Shown: positions 53,501 to 61,389 of the stretch, piece by piece
Position numbering within the stretch: position 1 is the stretch's first letter
How the letters are laid out: every line of letters begins with the position of its first letter
Origin: Dermatophilaceae bacterium
Lineage (GTDB): Bacteria; Actinomycetota; Actinomycetes; Actinomycetales; Dermatophilaceae
NCBI GenBank assembly: GCA_014377705.1
Contig: JACMPC010000204.1
Coordinates: forward strand, 1-64,000
DNA: 64,000 nt
Direction of reading: 5' to 3'
Translations under genes and position numbers: made by a program
Notes under the pieces: model-generated
Databases searched by the model: none
Seen by the model: only the letters and a program-made list of their open reading frames with translations
Told to the model about the DNA's origin: nothing

Positions 53501-53576
53501 GGGACCAGACGATGGTCAGGTCCGGCGCGGGGGCGCCTGTGTCGGCATGGTCTGTTTCGGGGCGTTCTGTCGAGAT
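50541..53576 (-). CDS. cphA: cyanophycin synthetase, with a non-standard start codon
   Basis: CphA makes the Asp-Arg storage polymer cyanophycin. N-domain SRVYRGPNIWSYEPAIHLVV; ATP-grasp (about 225-480: VVKPLDGNHGRGV, AICEVNAAPGFRMHTHP); Mur ligase (about 500-890: VTGTNGKTTTARMIAH, NVSPDHLGMHG, YCHNPPG); then a repetitive tail of PPHKTQ-type hexapeptides to residue about 1011. No ATG, GTG or TTG precedes the N-domain in frame. GAGGAG lies 5 nt before an ATC that would give (I/M)STERPETDHAD, exactly where an ATG is expected, so either ATC initiates or the ATG has been mutated. The first standard codon is the GTG at 53324, inside the fold. The gene lies 61 bp downstream of cphB. Confidence 0.88.
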   Translation of the reverse strand: MSTERPETDHADTGAPAPDLTIVWSRVYRGPNIWSYEPAIHLVVDLGSLEDHPTNAVDGFTDELLRLLPGLSEHTCSRGVAGGFVQRLREGTWMGHVAEHVALQVQKEAGHELSRGKTRQVRGKPGVYNVIYGYVDERVGLAAGQLAVRLVNHLVRPEPGFGFQTELEAFLTSAQRIAFGPSTSAILEEAVSRDIPWIRLNEHSLIQLGQGVHAQRIRATMTSRTGALAVDIAGDKDLTAKLLASAGLPVPRSEPVRSVEAAVAAADRIGYPCVVKPLDGNHGRGVCLNLPDAEAVSAAWLVAEPESRRGVCVVESLLIGRDYRCLIVGGKMAAIAERVPAHVIGDGRHTVAQLVETTNADPRRGVGHEKVLTKITVDGAALDLLTAHGLGLESVPAAGTMVKLALTGNMSTGGISVDRTFDAHPDNVEIAEEAARMIGLDVAGIDFICPDIAHPVRETGGAICEVNAAPGFRMHTHPTVGEPQFIAKPVVDLLFPPGAPSRVPIIAVTGTNGKTTTARMIAHIFKGLGRKVGMTSTDGVVIDERLVIKADASGPKSARMVLQNPRVDFAVMEVARGGILREGLGYDRNDVAVVTNVSPDHLGMHGVHTLEQLADVKAVVVEAVPRDGFAVLNADDELVRAMRRRCSGEVVWFSMLPPGSKVRDFIDERCRRGGRAVVLEPTDKGDMIVIRHGRRSMQLAWTHLLPSTFGGAAKMNVANAMAAAGAAFAAGAPLHDIRQGLRTFTTSYYLSPGRMNLLDINHIEVVVDYCHNPPGMRMLGDFVESYSAQRAGQSDLGKASRIGMIGAAGDRRDEDIRELGAIAAEHFDVLVVREDDRLRGRTPGATAELVAQGARARMADGTARCRQVEIVLEELTAVRHCMARANPGDLVVLCVDRHPTVIGELEIIANQAQAGAHSGDAAGDPDMHPQQMQDAAQVSGDEATAVSGDVAAASAEPPHKTQPPHKTQPPHKTEPFHTPGLPHTTELVHKTELPHDPELPHEPAGDIVPVV
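50583..50708. repeat. 18-bp tandem repeats encoding the CphA tail
   Basis: Seven 18-bp units, for example ctcggtcttgtgaggagg on the plus strand, encode hexapeptides of the form P-H-K-T-E/Q-x. They lie outside the catalytic domains and are likely variable in copy number. Confidence 0.85.
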
Positions 53577-53637
53577 GGGAGCTCCTCAGTTCGTACGCCG
53601 TGGTTCGGCAACGGGCTGCCAGCCGGCGCGACCAGAG

Positions 53638-54492
53638 TCAATCTGGGGCTTTGGCGGAGGCCCTGACGGTGACGTCAGGGTGCTTCTCGACGAACCCGAT
53701 CAACTGTGCCGTGTGTAGGTCGAACGTAGCGCCGCCGGGAAGTGAGTGAACCACCGCACCGGAAATCAGCAGGGGAGCGTGCCTGCGGGCCTCGGGAACA
53801 TCGCTGACCGCCGCCCGGGCATCGACGACGAAGACCGCTCCCGAACCCACCACCATGAGCCTGCGCCCGTCGCGGACCTCGGCGGCGGTGTCCTCGTCGA
53901 TGCCCACGCCGAGCAGGTCCGGGGAGCCGGCCACCAATGACATCAGCCGGCCGTACCGGGCCCGCTGGTCAAAGTGCTGGTCGATGATGACCCCCGGAAG
54001 CAGGCCCAGCCCGGAGGTCAGCTGGCTGCTGCGCTGCCGGGGGGTCACCCCGTCCGCACCGAGGGAGATCATGAAGCTGCTCATGATGGAGGCGCCCGCT
54101 GACGTGCCGGCCACGACCGCGCCGCGTTCGTGCGCCCGCGAGATGGCGGCCGCCAGCGGGGTGCCGACGAACAGCTGGCTGAGCTTCAGCTGGTTGCCGC
54201 CGGTCATGAAGACGCCGGTCGCGTTGTCCATCTCGCCCACCAGCGCGCTGTCGGCGGCAGCCTGACGAGAGCGCGGGTTGACGACGACGACCTGCGGCGC
54301 CCCGAGCCGGCCGAAGGCGACGTTGTAGGTCTCGACGGCCTCATCCGGGAAGGCGGACGCGCTGGGGATGACCACGATGCGGGCCTTGCGCCCGCCGGCA
54401 AGACGCACGAAGCGGCGAAGGACCGTCGCCCTGCCCACCTTGTCCTCGGCGCCGCCGATGATGAGCAGGCACGTGTGAGCTGTTCTGACCAT
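53638..54492 (-). CDS. cphB: cyanophycinase
   Basis: The 284-residue serine peptidase (S51 family) cleaves cyanophycin to beta-Asp-Arg dipeptides. It shows LLIIGGAEDKVG near the start, GVFMTGGNQLKLSQLF, the nucleophile in VVAGTSAGASIMS and the downstream IIDQHFDQRARYGR with the histidine region. It has no signal peptide, so it acts on cytoplasmic granules. The ATG has TAGGCT 6 nt upstream; a GTG one codon before is possible. It precedes cphA in the same operon. Together they store and recover arginine and aspartate. Confidence 0.94.
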   Translation of the reverse strand: MVRTAHTCLLIIGGAEDKVGRATVLRRFVRLAGGRKARIVVIPSASAFPDEAVETYNVAFGRLGAPQVVVVNPRSRQAAADSALVGEMDNATGVFMTGGNQLKLSQLFVGTPLAAAISRAHERGAVVAGTSAGASIMSSFMISLGADGVTPRQRSSQLTSGLGLLPGVIIDQHFDQRARYGRLMSLVAGSPDLLGVGIDEDTAAEVRDGRRLMVVGSGAVFVVDARAAVSDVPEARRHAPLLISGAVVHSLPGGATFDLHTAQLIGFVEKHPDVTVRASAKAPD

Positions 54493-54498
54493 CACGAC

Positions 54499-54504
54499 AG
54501 CCTA
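54499..54504 (-). promoter_or_regulatory. -10 box (TAGGCT) of a likely leaderless promoter
   Basis: It lies 6 nt before the cphB ATG and would drive cphB-cphA. Confidence 0.5.
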
Positions 54505-54565
54505 ATTACCGAGGACGGCCTCTTGTCGGACGGTCTGGCGTCAGGCGGGCTCGGTGTCCGCCGGC

Positions 54566-55789
54566 TCAGCGGGGCGGCAGGTGTGGGGCGGGGGTCGGCG
54601 TGCCGTCAGCCTCGTCGGCGTCCTCGATCTCCTCGCGGGTGATCCCGAGCAGATAGAGGACGGCATCCAGGTAGGGGACACTGACGGCCGCATCAGCCTG
54701 CTCACGCACGATCGGCTTGGCGTTGAACGCGATCCCGAGCCCGGCGGCGGCCAGCATGTCCAGGTCGTTGGCCCCGTCGCCGATCGCCACGGTGCGCGAC
54801 ATCGGCACGTGCTCGGCAGCGGCGAACCGGCGCAGCGCCGCGGCCTTGCCCTGGCGGTCGACGATCTCGCCGACCAGGTCCCCGGTGAGGAAGCCATCCC
54901 TGATGTCGAGCCGGTTGGCGTGCGCGTGGTCGATCCCCAGGTCCGCCGCGAGCGGTCCGACGACCTCGATGAAACCGCCGGAGACGACGGCGACAGTGAA
55001 GCCGAGACGCTTCAGGGTGCGGACCAGGGTCCGGGCGCCTGCCGTCAGCCGGATGCCGTCCCGGACCTCGTCAAGGGCGCTCCCGGGAAGCCCGGCGAGC
55101 AGCGCCACCCGGGCCCGCAGGCTCTCCGCGAAGTCGAGGTCGCCGTTCATGGCGGCCGCGGTCACCGCAGCGACCTCGGCCTCCTTGCCGGCGCGGGCGG
55201 CCAGCAGGTCGATCACCTCATCCTGGATCAGCGTGGAGTCCACGTCCATCACGATCAGCCGCTGCCCACGGCGGGCCAGGCCGGCGGGGGACACCGCGAT
55301 GTCGACGCCGCTCGCTGCCGCCTCGAGCGAGAGCTCCAGGCGCAGGGCGGTGATGTCGGCCCCGGAGATGTCGAGCTCCACGGTGGTGACCGGATATCGG
55401 GACAGCCGCCGGATCCGGTCGATGTTGGCTCCGTGCGCCGCGATGCGGGCGCTGATCGCGGCGACGGCGCTGGCCTGCAGCGGCGCCCCGATCACGACCA
55501 CGGCGGCGCGGCCACCGCGGCGGGCCGGGTTGTCGCCCCGGCCGGACTCGACAGTGACGTGCATCCCGAGCGAGGAGCCAACATTCACGACGACCTCGCG
55601 CAGGCGCTCGTCCCTGGTCCCTGCCGAGAGCAGCAGGGCGAGGGTCAGATGCCCGCGCACGACGACCTGCTCGAGGTCCAGGACCTCGGCGCCGACCTCG
55701 GCGATGGCGTCGAAGAGCGAGCTGGTGACGCCGGGGCGGTCGTCGCCCGAGACGGTGACCAGCAGGGTGTGGGTTACGGGATCAGGCAC
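54566..55789 (-). CDS. serB: phosphoserine phosphatase with N-terminal ACT domains
   Basis: The 407-residue enzyme performs the last step of serine synthesis. Two ACT-type regulatory domains (about 8-85 and 95-165: LLVTVSGDDRPGVTSSLFDAI) precede the HAD catalytic domain (about 170-390: nucleophile IVMDVDSTLIQDEVIDLLA, VVSGGFIEVV, IGDGANDLDMLAAAG). Serine is expected to bind the ACT part and inhibit. The GTG start is supported by TAGCCT 6 nt upstream. The C-terminal tail (EDADEADGTPTPAP) is disordered. Confidence 0.95.
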   Translation of the reverse strand: MPDPVTHTLLVTVSGDDRPGVTSSLFDAIAEVGAEVLDLEQVVVRGHLTLALLLSAGTRDERLREVVVNVGSSLGMHVTVESGRGDNPARRGGRAAVVVIGAPLQASAVAAISARIAAHGANIDRIRRLSRYPVTTVELDISGADITALRLELSLEAAASGVDIAVSPAGLARRGQRLIVMDVDSTLIQDEVIDLLAARAGKEAEVAAVTAAAMNGDLDFAESLRARVALLAGLPGSALDEVRDGIRLTAGARTLVRTLKRLGFTVAVVSGGFIEVVGPLAADLGIDHAHANRLDIRDGFLTGDLVGEIVDRQGKAAALRRFAAAEHVPMSRTVAIGDGANDLDMLAAAGLGIAFNAKPIVREQADAAVSVPYLDAVLYLLGITREEIEDADEADGTPTPAPHLPPR

Positions 55790-55795
55790 CGGGCA

Positions 55796-55801
55796 AGGCT
55801 A
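55796..55801 (-). promoter_or_regulatory. -10 box (TAGCCT) of a likely leaderless promoter
   Basis: It lies 6 nt before the GTG of serB. Confidence 0.5.
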
Positions 55802-55809
55802 ACGCCGCG

Positions 55810-56688
55810 TCACCCCCGGCGGTGTTCGTCCCGCCAGGCGAGCAGGTCCCGCAGCGGCGCGAGGTCGTAGGCCGGGCCACCCAGCCCGACCGTGAACAGC
55901 CGGGTGCCCACGGCATACAGGGAATCGGCGTTGCCATCCGGGTCCGTGGGCGACACACCGGCGGAGCGCTCGATCTCCAGCGGGTCCCGGCCTGCCTTGG
56001 CGCACCACTGGTCGAGCACCCGGTGCTTGTGGGCGACCGTCTCGGCATCGCCGAAACCGTGCCAGATGTCGGCGTGCTCGGCCACGATCCGCAGGGTCTT
56101 GCGCTCGCCGCCCCCGCCGATCAGCACGGGGATGGGGCGCGTGGGCGGGGGGATCAGCCGCGCCAGGCGGTTTGTGATCAGGGGCAGGTCGCGGTCGAGG
56201 GCGTCGAGGCGCCCGCCCGGCGTGCCGAACTCGTAGCCATACTCGTCGTAGTCCTTCTCGAACCAGCCAGACCCGATGCCCAGGATCAGCCGGCCCTCGC
56301 TGATGTGGTCGACGGTGCGAGCCATATCGGCGAGCAGCTGCGGGTTGCGGTAGGAGTTGCAGGTGACCAGGGCGCCGATCTCGACCCGCTCGGTCGCCTC
56401 CGCGAAGGCCCCCAGCATCGTCCAGCACTCGAAGTGCAGGCCCTCGGGCTCGCCATACAAGGGATAGAAATGGTCCCAGTTGAACAGGACGTCCGCGCCC
56501 AGCTCCTCGGCCTGCGCGCAGGCGCGCCGGATCTCCCGGTAGCTCGCGTGCTGCTGTTGCAGCTGCACTCCCACTCGGGCCGGGCGGGGGTCGTGCGCGC
56601 TCTGCGGTGCGGCCTGGGCTGCGGTCTGGGCTGCGGTCTGGGCGGTGGTCTCTGCGGTGGTCTGGGTCGCGGCTTCGGACGTGCTCAT
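55810..56688 (-). CDS. LLM-class F420-dependent oxidoreductase
   Basis: The 292-residue protein has the luciferase-like TIM barrel of F420- or flavin-dependent oxidoreductases: [86 protein letters not shown]. The first 30 residues form a TTAQTAAQ-rich repetitive tail encoded by 12-bp repeats. The substrate is unknown. Its ATG overlaps the glgC stop (ATGA), so it is translated with glgC, an association that is conserved in some actinobacteria but unexplained. Confidence 0.85.
   Translation of the reverse strand: MSTSEAATQTTAETTAQTAAQTAAQAAPQSAHDPRPARVGVQLQQQHASYREIRRACAQAEELGADVLFNWDHFYPLYGEPEGLHFECWTMLGAFAEATERVEIGALVTCNSYRNPQLLADMARTVDHISEGRLILGIGSGWFEKDYDEYGYEFGTPGGRLDALDRDLPLITNRLARLIPPPTRPIPVLIGGGGERKTLRIVAEHADIWHGFGDAETVAHKHRVLDQWCAKAGRDPLEIERSAGVSPTDPDGNADSLYAVGTRLFTVGLGGPAYDLAPLRDLLAWRDEHRRG
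56610..56669. repeat. 12-bp tandem repeats in the LLM oxidoreductase N-terminus
   Basis: Five imperfect 12-bp units (gcggtctgggct and variants) encode TAAQ/TTAE-type tetrapeptides in the disordered N-terminal tail. Confidence 0.7.
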
Positions 56689-57935
56689 GGGCGGACCTTC
56701 TGGCCCTTGCCGATCACGGTGATACCGGAGTCGGTCACGGTGAAGCCGCGGTCCAGGTCGTGCTCGCGGTCCATGCCGATACTGACGTTGGGGGGCACCA
56801 CGACGTTCTTGTCGATGATCGCCCGGTGGATCGTGGCGTGGCGGCCGACCTCGACGAAGTCGAGCAGCACGCTGTCGGTGATCGACGCATAGCTGTGCAC
56901 CTGGACACCCGGGGAGAGCACCGAGTGGGCCACGTGACCCCCGCTGATCACGACGCCGGGCGAGACCGCGGAGTCGAGCGCCAGGCCGACCCGGCCCGCC
57001 GAGTCGAAGACGAACTTGGCCGGCGGGTAGTTGCCGTGGTCGGTGTAGATCGGCCATTCGTAGTTGTAGAGGTTGAACACCGGGTGGACGGCGATGAGAT
57101 CCATCTGGGCGTCGTAGTAGGAGTCGATCGTGCCGACGTCACGCCAGTACCCGTGGTCGCGATCGGTGGAGCCGGGGATCGGGTTGTCCTTGACGTCGTA
57201 GACGTTGGCCTCGCCCCGGCGGACGAAGTCGGGGACGATGTCCCCGCCCATGTCCCGTTTGCTCCCCTCGCGTTCCGCATCGCGGGTGACGGCGTCGATG
57301 AGGACATCGGCGGTGAACACGTAGATACCCATCGAGGCAAGGATCTCGCCGGGGGAGTCCGGAAGGCCCTTTGCATCCTTGGGCTTCTCCAGGAAGGCCC
57401 GGATCCGGTTGCTGCTGGCGGCCACCTGGATGATCCCGAACTGGTCGGCCAGCTCGATGGGCTGGCGGATCGCCGCCACCGTCACGCCGGCGCCACTGGC
57501 GATGTGTTCGGCGATCATGTGGCTGAAGTCCATCCGGTAGACGTGGTCCGCGCCGACCACGACGACGATGTCGGGCTTCTCGTCGTACACGAGGTTCAGG
57601 CTCTGGTAGATCGCGTCGGCACTGCCCCGGAACCAGCTCTTGTCGATGCGCTGCTGGGCCGGCACCGGCGTCACGTAGTTACCGAGCATCGTCGACATCC
57701 GCCAGGTCTTGCTGATGTGACGGTCCAGGCTGTGCGACTTGTACTGGGTCAGCACGACGACCTTGGTGCAGCCCGAGTTCACCACGTTGCTTAGCGCGAA
57801 GTCGATCAACCGGTAGATCCCGCCGAAGGGCACCGCGGGTTTGGCCCGGTCGGCCGTCAGCGGCATCAGCCGCTTGCCTTCCCCGCCTGCGAGAACGATT
57901 GCCAGAACCTTCGGGGACCCAGTGCGCATTGCCAT
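56685..57935 (-). CDS. glgC: glucose-1-phosphate adenylyltransferase
   Basis: This 416-residue enzyme makes ADP-glucose, the precursor for glycogen and maltose-1-phosphate. It has [17 protein letters not shown], a [21 protein letters not shown] segment, [12 protein letters not shown], the [13 protein letters not shown] catalytic region and a C-terminal left-handed beta-helix. The ATG (MAMRTGSP) is supported by TAGGGT 7 nt upstream. The gene is divergent from glgM with 64 bp between the starts, as in Mycobacterium. Confidence 0.96.
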   Translation of the reverse strand: MAMRTGSPKVLAIVLAGGEGKRLMPLTADRAKPAVPFGGIYRLIDFALSNVVNSGCTKVVVLTQYKSHSLDRHISKTWRMSTMLGNYVTPVPAQQRIDKSWFRGSADAIYQSLNLVYDEKPDIVVVVGADHVYRMDFSHMIAEHIASGAGVTVAAIRQPIELADQFGIIQVAASSNRIRAFLEKPKDAKGLPDSPGEILASMGIYVFTADVLIDAVTRDAEREGSKRDMGGDIVPDFVRRGEANVYDVKDNPIPGSTDRDHGYWRDVGTIDSYYDAQMDLIAVHPVFNLYNYEWPIYTDHGNYPPAKFVFDSAGRVGLALDSAVSPGVVISGGHVAHSVLSPGVQVHSYASITDSVLLDFVEVGRHATIHRAIIDKNVVVPPNVSIGMDREHDLDRGFTVTDSGITVIGKGQKVRP

Positions 57936-57942
57936 GAGGCAG

Positions 57943-57948
57943 ACCCTA
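57943..57948 (-). promoter_or_regulatory. -10 box (TAGGGT) of the likely leaderless glgC promoter
   Basis: It lies 7 nt before the glgC ATG; it shares the 64-bp intergenic region with the divergent glgM promoter. Confidence 0.55.
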
Positions 57949-57986
57949 ACCCGGGACACTCTCGCGCGGGACCCCCCCTACGGGAC

Positions 57987-57992
57987 TACCGT
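57987..57992 (+). promoter_or_regulatory. -10 box (TACCGT) of the likely leaderless glgM promoter
   Basis: It lies 7 nt before the glgM ATG; no ribosome-binding site is present. Confidence 0.5.
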
Positions 57993-57999
57993 TCACCAG

Positions 58000-59199
58000 A
58001 TGAGAGTCGACATTCTGAGCAAGGAGTACCCGCCGCTGGTCTACGGTGGCGCCGGGGTCCACGTCGCCGAGCTGGTGCGCGCGTTGCGAGGCAGGGGTGA
58101 CATCGATGCCCGGGTCCGCTGTTTCGGCGGACCGCGCGACGAGGCAGGCACGACAGGGTATGCCGACCTGCCGCAGCTCGCGTGCGCGAACGCGGCCATC
58201 TCGACCCTGGGCGTCGACCTGGCCATGGTCGACGACTGTGTGGGCGCGGACCTGGTTCACTCGCACACCTGGTACGCCAACATGGCCGGTCACCTGGCGT
58301 CCCTGCTGGCCGGCGTGCCCCACGTGGTGTCCGCGCACAGCCTGGAGCCGATGCGCCCCTGGAAGGCCGAGCAGCTCGGTGGCGGCTTCGCGGTGTCCTC
58401 CTGGGCCGAGCGGACGGCCTACCAGGCGGCCGCGGCGGTCATCGCGGTGAGCGCGGGGATGCGTGCGGATGTGCTGAACAGCTATCCGACCATCGACCCG
58501 GCCAACGTCCACGTGGTCCACAACGGCATCGACTCCCAGCTCTGGCAGCCGGATTCGAGCGCCAAGGCGATGGAGGTGCTGCACCGGCACGGGGTGGACC
58601 CGCAGAGGCCCTCCGTCGTCTTCGTGGGCCGGATCACCCGCCAGAAGGGGCTGCCCTACCTGTTGCGCGCGGCTGCCGAGCTGCCGCCAGAGGTCCAGCT
58701 CGTCCTGTGTGCGGGTGCTCCGGACACACCCCAGCTGCTGGCCGAGGTGGAGGCGCTGATCGCCGGCCTGCGCCAGACTCGCGCGGGCCTGGTGTGGATC
58801 ACCGAGATGCTGCCGAGGGACGAGGTGATCGCCCTGCTCAGCGCCGCGACGGTTTTCGCGTGCCCGTCGGTGTACGAGCCGCTCGGCATCGTCAACCTCG
58901 AGGCGATGGCGTGTGAGCTCGCGGTGGTGGCCACGGCGACCGGCGGGATCCCGGAGGTGGTCGTGGACGGTGAGACCGGCTGGCTCGTGCCGATCGAGCA
59001 GGTGACTGACGGGAGCGGGGCACCGGTGGACCCTGATCGTTTCGTCGCCGATCTCGCCGGCGCCCTGAACGAGGCTGTCAGCGACCCGCAGCGAGCGCGT
59101 CGACTCGGTGAGGCAGGGCGCCGGCGCGCGGTGGAGAGCTTCTCATGGTCGTCGATCGGCGACCAGACCCTGGTGGTCTACGAGTCCGTGCTGCGTTGA
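58000..59199 (+). CDS. glgM: GT4 glycosyltransferase, glycogen/maltose-1-phosphate synthase (GlgM/GlgA actinobacterial type)
   Basis: The 399-residue GT-B enzyme begins MRVDILSKEYPPLVYGGAGVH and contains VHSHTWYANMAGHLA, HVVHNGIDSQLW, VFVGRITRQKGL and the nucleotide-sugar site VYEPLGIVNLEAMA. Proteins of this type next to glgC in actinobacteria (Rv1212c) use ADP-glucose to make alpha-maltose-1-phosphate for the GlgE pathway, as well as glycogen. The ATG has a -10 box 7 nt upstream. Confidence 0.93.
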   Translation: MRVDILSKEYPPLVYGGAGVHVAELVRALRGRGDIDARVRCFGGPRDEAGTTGYADLPQLACANAAISTLGVDLAMVDDCVGADLVHSHTWYANMAGHLASLLAGVPHVVSAHSLEPMRPWKAEQLGGGFAVSSWAERTAYQAAAAVIAVSAGMRADVLNSYPTIDPANVHVVHNGIDSQLWQPDSSAKAMEVLHRHGVDPQRPSVVFVGRITRQKGLPYLLRAAAELPPEVQLVLCAGAPDTPQLLAEVEALIAGLRQTRAGLVWITEMLPRDEVIALLSAATVFACPSVYEPLGIVNLEAMACELAVVATATGGIPEVVVDGETGWLVPIEQVTDGSGAPVDPDRFVADLAGALNEAVSDPQRARRLGEAGRRRAVESFSWSSIGDQTLVVYESVLR

Positions 59200-59220
59200 C
59201 CAGCGACCGACCTGCTGTGG

Positions 59221-60259
59221 TCAGCCCGCAGTCGCAACGCCGGGGCGGGGCGATCCCGCCATGGCGCTACTTCCCCACAGTCCGACACCTGCCCGCAGCA
59301 GCTGTTCCATCGCGGGCGCCGGCAGCGGCCGGCTGAAGTAGTAGCCCTGCGTCTGGTCGCGCTTGTGACGTCGCAGGAACGCCAGCTGGGACGCCGTCTC
59401 AACGCCTTCGGCGATGACCTCCAGGTTGAGGCTGTGACCCATTCGGATGATCGCCAGGGCGATGGCGGCGTCATCCGCGCTGCGGGTGATCTCCTGGGTG
59501 AAGCTGTAGTCGATCTTGAGCGCCCTGGGGCATTATCAGGACGACCGCGAACTGGTCTCCCCCGAGTCGTCCGACGGCGTCGCGGACGCGCACGCACCGG
59601 ATCAACCCGTGGCCGGGTCCGCCTTCAGCACTTCCACCACCTGCTGCCCGCTCAGACCGGGCATCATGTCGTCCAGCAGGATCAGGTCCGGCGGGTCGTC
59701 TGCGATAGAGGCCGGCGCTGCGCTGCCGCAGTCGGCAGTGCGGGTGACATAGCCCTTCGGCTCTAGCAGCGCCTCGAGGAGCCGGCGGTTCGGACCGTCG
59801 TCGTCGACGACGAGGACGGTCTCCGGGATTGCGGGAGCGGGCGACCCCCTTCGGTGGCAACGGTGGCTTCGGTGCCCTCGGTGGTGGACGGCGCGGCTCT
59901 TGCAGGAGCTCTTCCATCACCGTGTAGAGCTCGTCGTACCGCAGCGGCTTGACGATATAGGCGTCGCTGCCGGCCTCCTGACCCCGTTCCAGATCGGACT
60001 TCAGCGACAGAGCGCTCAGGGTGATGATGGGCTTGGATGCCGTGGCAGGGTCTTCTTTCAAAATGGCGGTGGCGGCATTGCCGTCGATCCCCGGCAGCTG
60101 AATGTCCATGAGGATCAGGTCAGGGTGCTCGCTCCGCGCGATCTCTAGCCCCGCCTCCGCGTCTACGGCGCGCAGCACGCTGTGACCGGCGCTGCGCAGC
60201 AGCAGCGTTGTCAGCTTCATGTTCGCCGGGTTGTCCTCGACGACAGGTACTTTCGCCAT
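59221..60259 (-). pseudogene. decayed REC-REC-GGDEF-EAL (c-di-GMP signalling) gene
   Basis: The first receiver domain is intact: MAKVPVVEDNPANMK, phosphoacceptor region LILMDIQLPGIDG, and DAYIVKPLRYDEL. A change of frame near 59880 brings a second receiver (ETVLVVDDDGPNRRLLEALL, LILLDDMMPGLSG, VLKADPATG then a stop). Another frame holds only VGRLGGDQFAVVLI of a GGDEF domain, and a last one the C-terminal third of an EAL domain (KIDYSFTQEITRSADDAA, LEVIAEGVETASQL, QGYYFSRPLPA). Several frameshifts and large deletions exclude a working cyclase or phosphodiesterase. The first receiver could still be made from the ATG with its AAGGA site. Confidence 0.75.
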
Positions 60260-60556
60260 CTTCTGTTCCTTCTGGCGTCGGGGCACCTGGGCGGCGCAAG
60301 GACGACTTCGCACCTGTTTGTCCCCTGCTCATCAACTCGACCAGGGTGCGAACGGCACGACACCATTCCGGCCAGGCGTTGGAGCGCACGGCCAGCAGCG
60401 GCTTCGCTGGCCCAGCCTGGAACGCCTACCTAGCCCCTTCGCAGTACGGCGACGCACCCCGCAGTGTGGGTGGTTTGACCCAAGACGGGGGCGGTGTGGT
60501 GCCACGTCGCGGGCTGTCGCTCCCAAAACCGGCGGCGGCGGGGGAGCAAATGTCGG
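60260..60556. other. no gene recognised
   Basis: This stretch precedes the decayed signalling gene. It probably contained the promoter or an upstream partner gene. One frame (NAWPEWCRAVRTLVELMSR) looks protein-like but could not be assigned. Confidence 0.4.
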
Positions 60557-61330
60557 CTAGGGGTCGTGGTGGCCGGGGCGCAGCCCGGCCGGGGACAGGG
60601 CGCCAATGGTCGCGGCGGCCGCCATGGCCGTGTCCGCGCAGCAGTCAAGCGTGGTGAGCGCCACCCGGCGCTTCTCGGCGACCGCGCCGGTCAGGACCTG
60701 TGACTGGGCCTCGTCGCTAAGACCGATCCTGGTGGCCACGCTGACCAGGGCAGCCATCGTGATGATGGTGGTCGCCCGCGACGGCAGTCCGTCCGGGAGG
60801 CCCCACTGGCCGAGGCTGAGTCCGTCGGCCATGGCGCGGAACGGGCTGCCGGACCAGGGCCTGGCGTCGAGCGACTCGATCGCCGAGGTGTGCTCCGCCA
60901 GATCGCGGCGGAACCCCCGTTCGATCTCGCTCAGGGATAGCGCCTCCAGGGCATGTGCCGGGACCGGGTCGCAGTCGTATGCCGTCCAGCTCACGCTGGT
61001 TCCCTGGTCGTCAGCCGGGCCGAAGCGGCCGATCGTCGGAACCAGGGCCCCCCCGATGCCGGGCACGTAGACGCACTCGCCCGCGTCGGTGGCGGCTGCG
61101 ACGAGATCGGCGGACCCGCGCGGCACACCTAAGAGGTTCCCCGGCCGGGGAAGAGCCACCAGGACCGCCCGCTCGCCCAGCCCGAGCCAGAGGGCGAGGT
61201 GGCCGAGATCGCCGGCGACGTGGTCCAGATCGGGGTGCGCAGCGGTGATGGCCTCCTGAACGGTCAGGCGGCCGGAATACGCTGCCGTCGCCCAGAGGCA
61301 GAGCCGGACGCTCACGGGAAGAACGGACAT
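60557..61330 (-). CDS. unrecognised conserved-type actinobacterial protein
   Basis: The 257-residue protein starts MSVLPVSVRLCLWATAAYSG and has a mixed alpha/beta character with motifs GERAVLVALPRPGNLLGVPRG, VPGIGGALVPTIGRFGP and LGQWGLPDGLPSRATTIIT. The last 60 residues are helical. No membrane segment, signal peptide or catalytic motif was recognised. The ATG is supported by a TACGCT box 6 nt upstream. It is divergent from the ABC ATPase gene. Confidence 0.7.
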   Translation of the reverse strand: MSVLPVSVRLCLWATAAYSGRLTVQEAITAAHPDLDHVAGDLGHLALWLGLGERAVLVALPRPGNLLGVPRGSADLVAAATDAGECVYVPGIGGALVPTIGRFGPADDQGTSVSWTAYDCDPVPAHALEALSLSEIERGFRRDLAEHTSAIESLDARPWSGSPFRAMADGLSLGQWGLPDGLPSRATTIITMAALVSVATRIGLSDEAQSQVLTGAVAEKRRVALTTLDCCADTAMAAAATIGALSPAGLRPGHHDP

Positions 61331-61336
61331 CTGCTC

Positions 61337-61342
61337 AGCGTA
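61337..61342 (-). promoter_or_regulatory. -10 box (TACGCT) of a likely leaderless promoter
   Basis: It lies 6 nt before the ATG of the unrecognised protein gene. Confidence 0.45.
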
Positions 61343-61375
61343 GGTGCCGCGAACCACGCTCGTCAGGGTGTGGCC

Positions 61376-61381
61376 TAGGGT
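61376..61381 (+). promoter_or_regulatory. -10 box (TAGGGT) upstream of the ABC ATPase gene
   Basis: It lies 8 nt before the ATG, probably for a leaderless transcript. Confidence 0.45.
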
Positions 61382-61389
61382 CAGGGATC

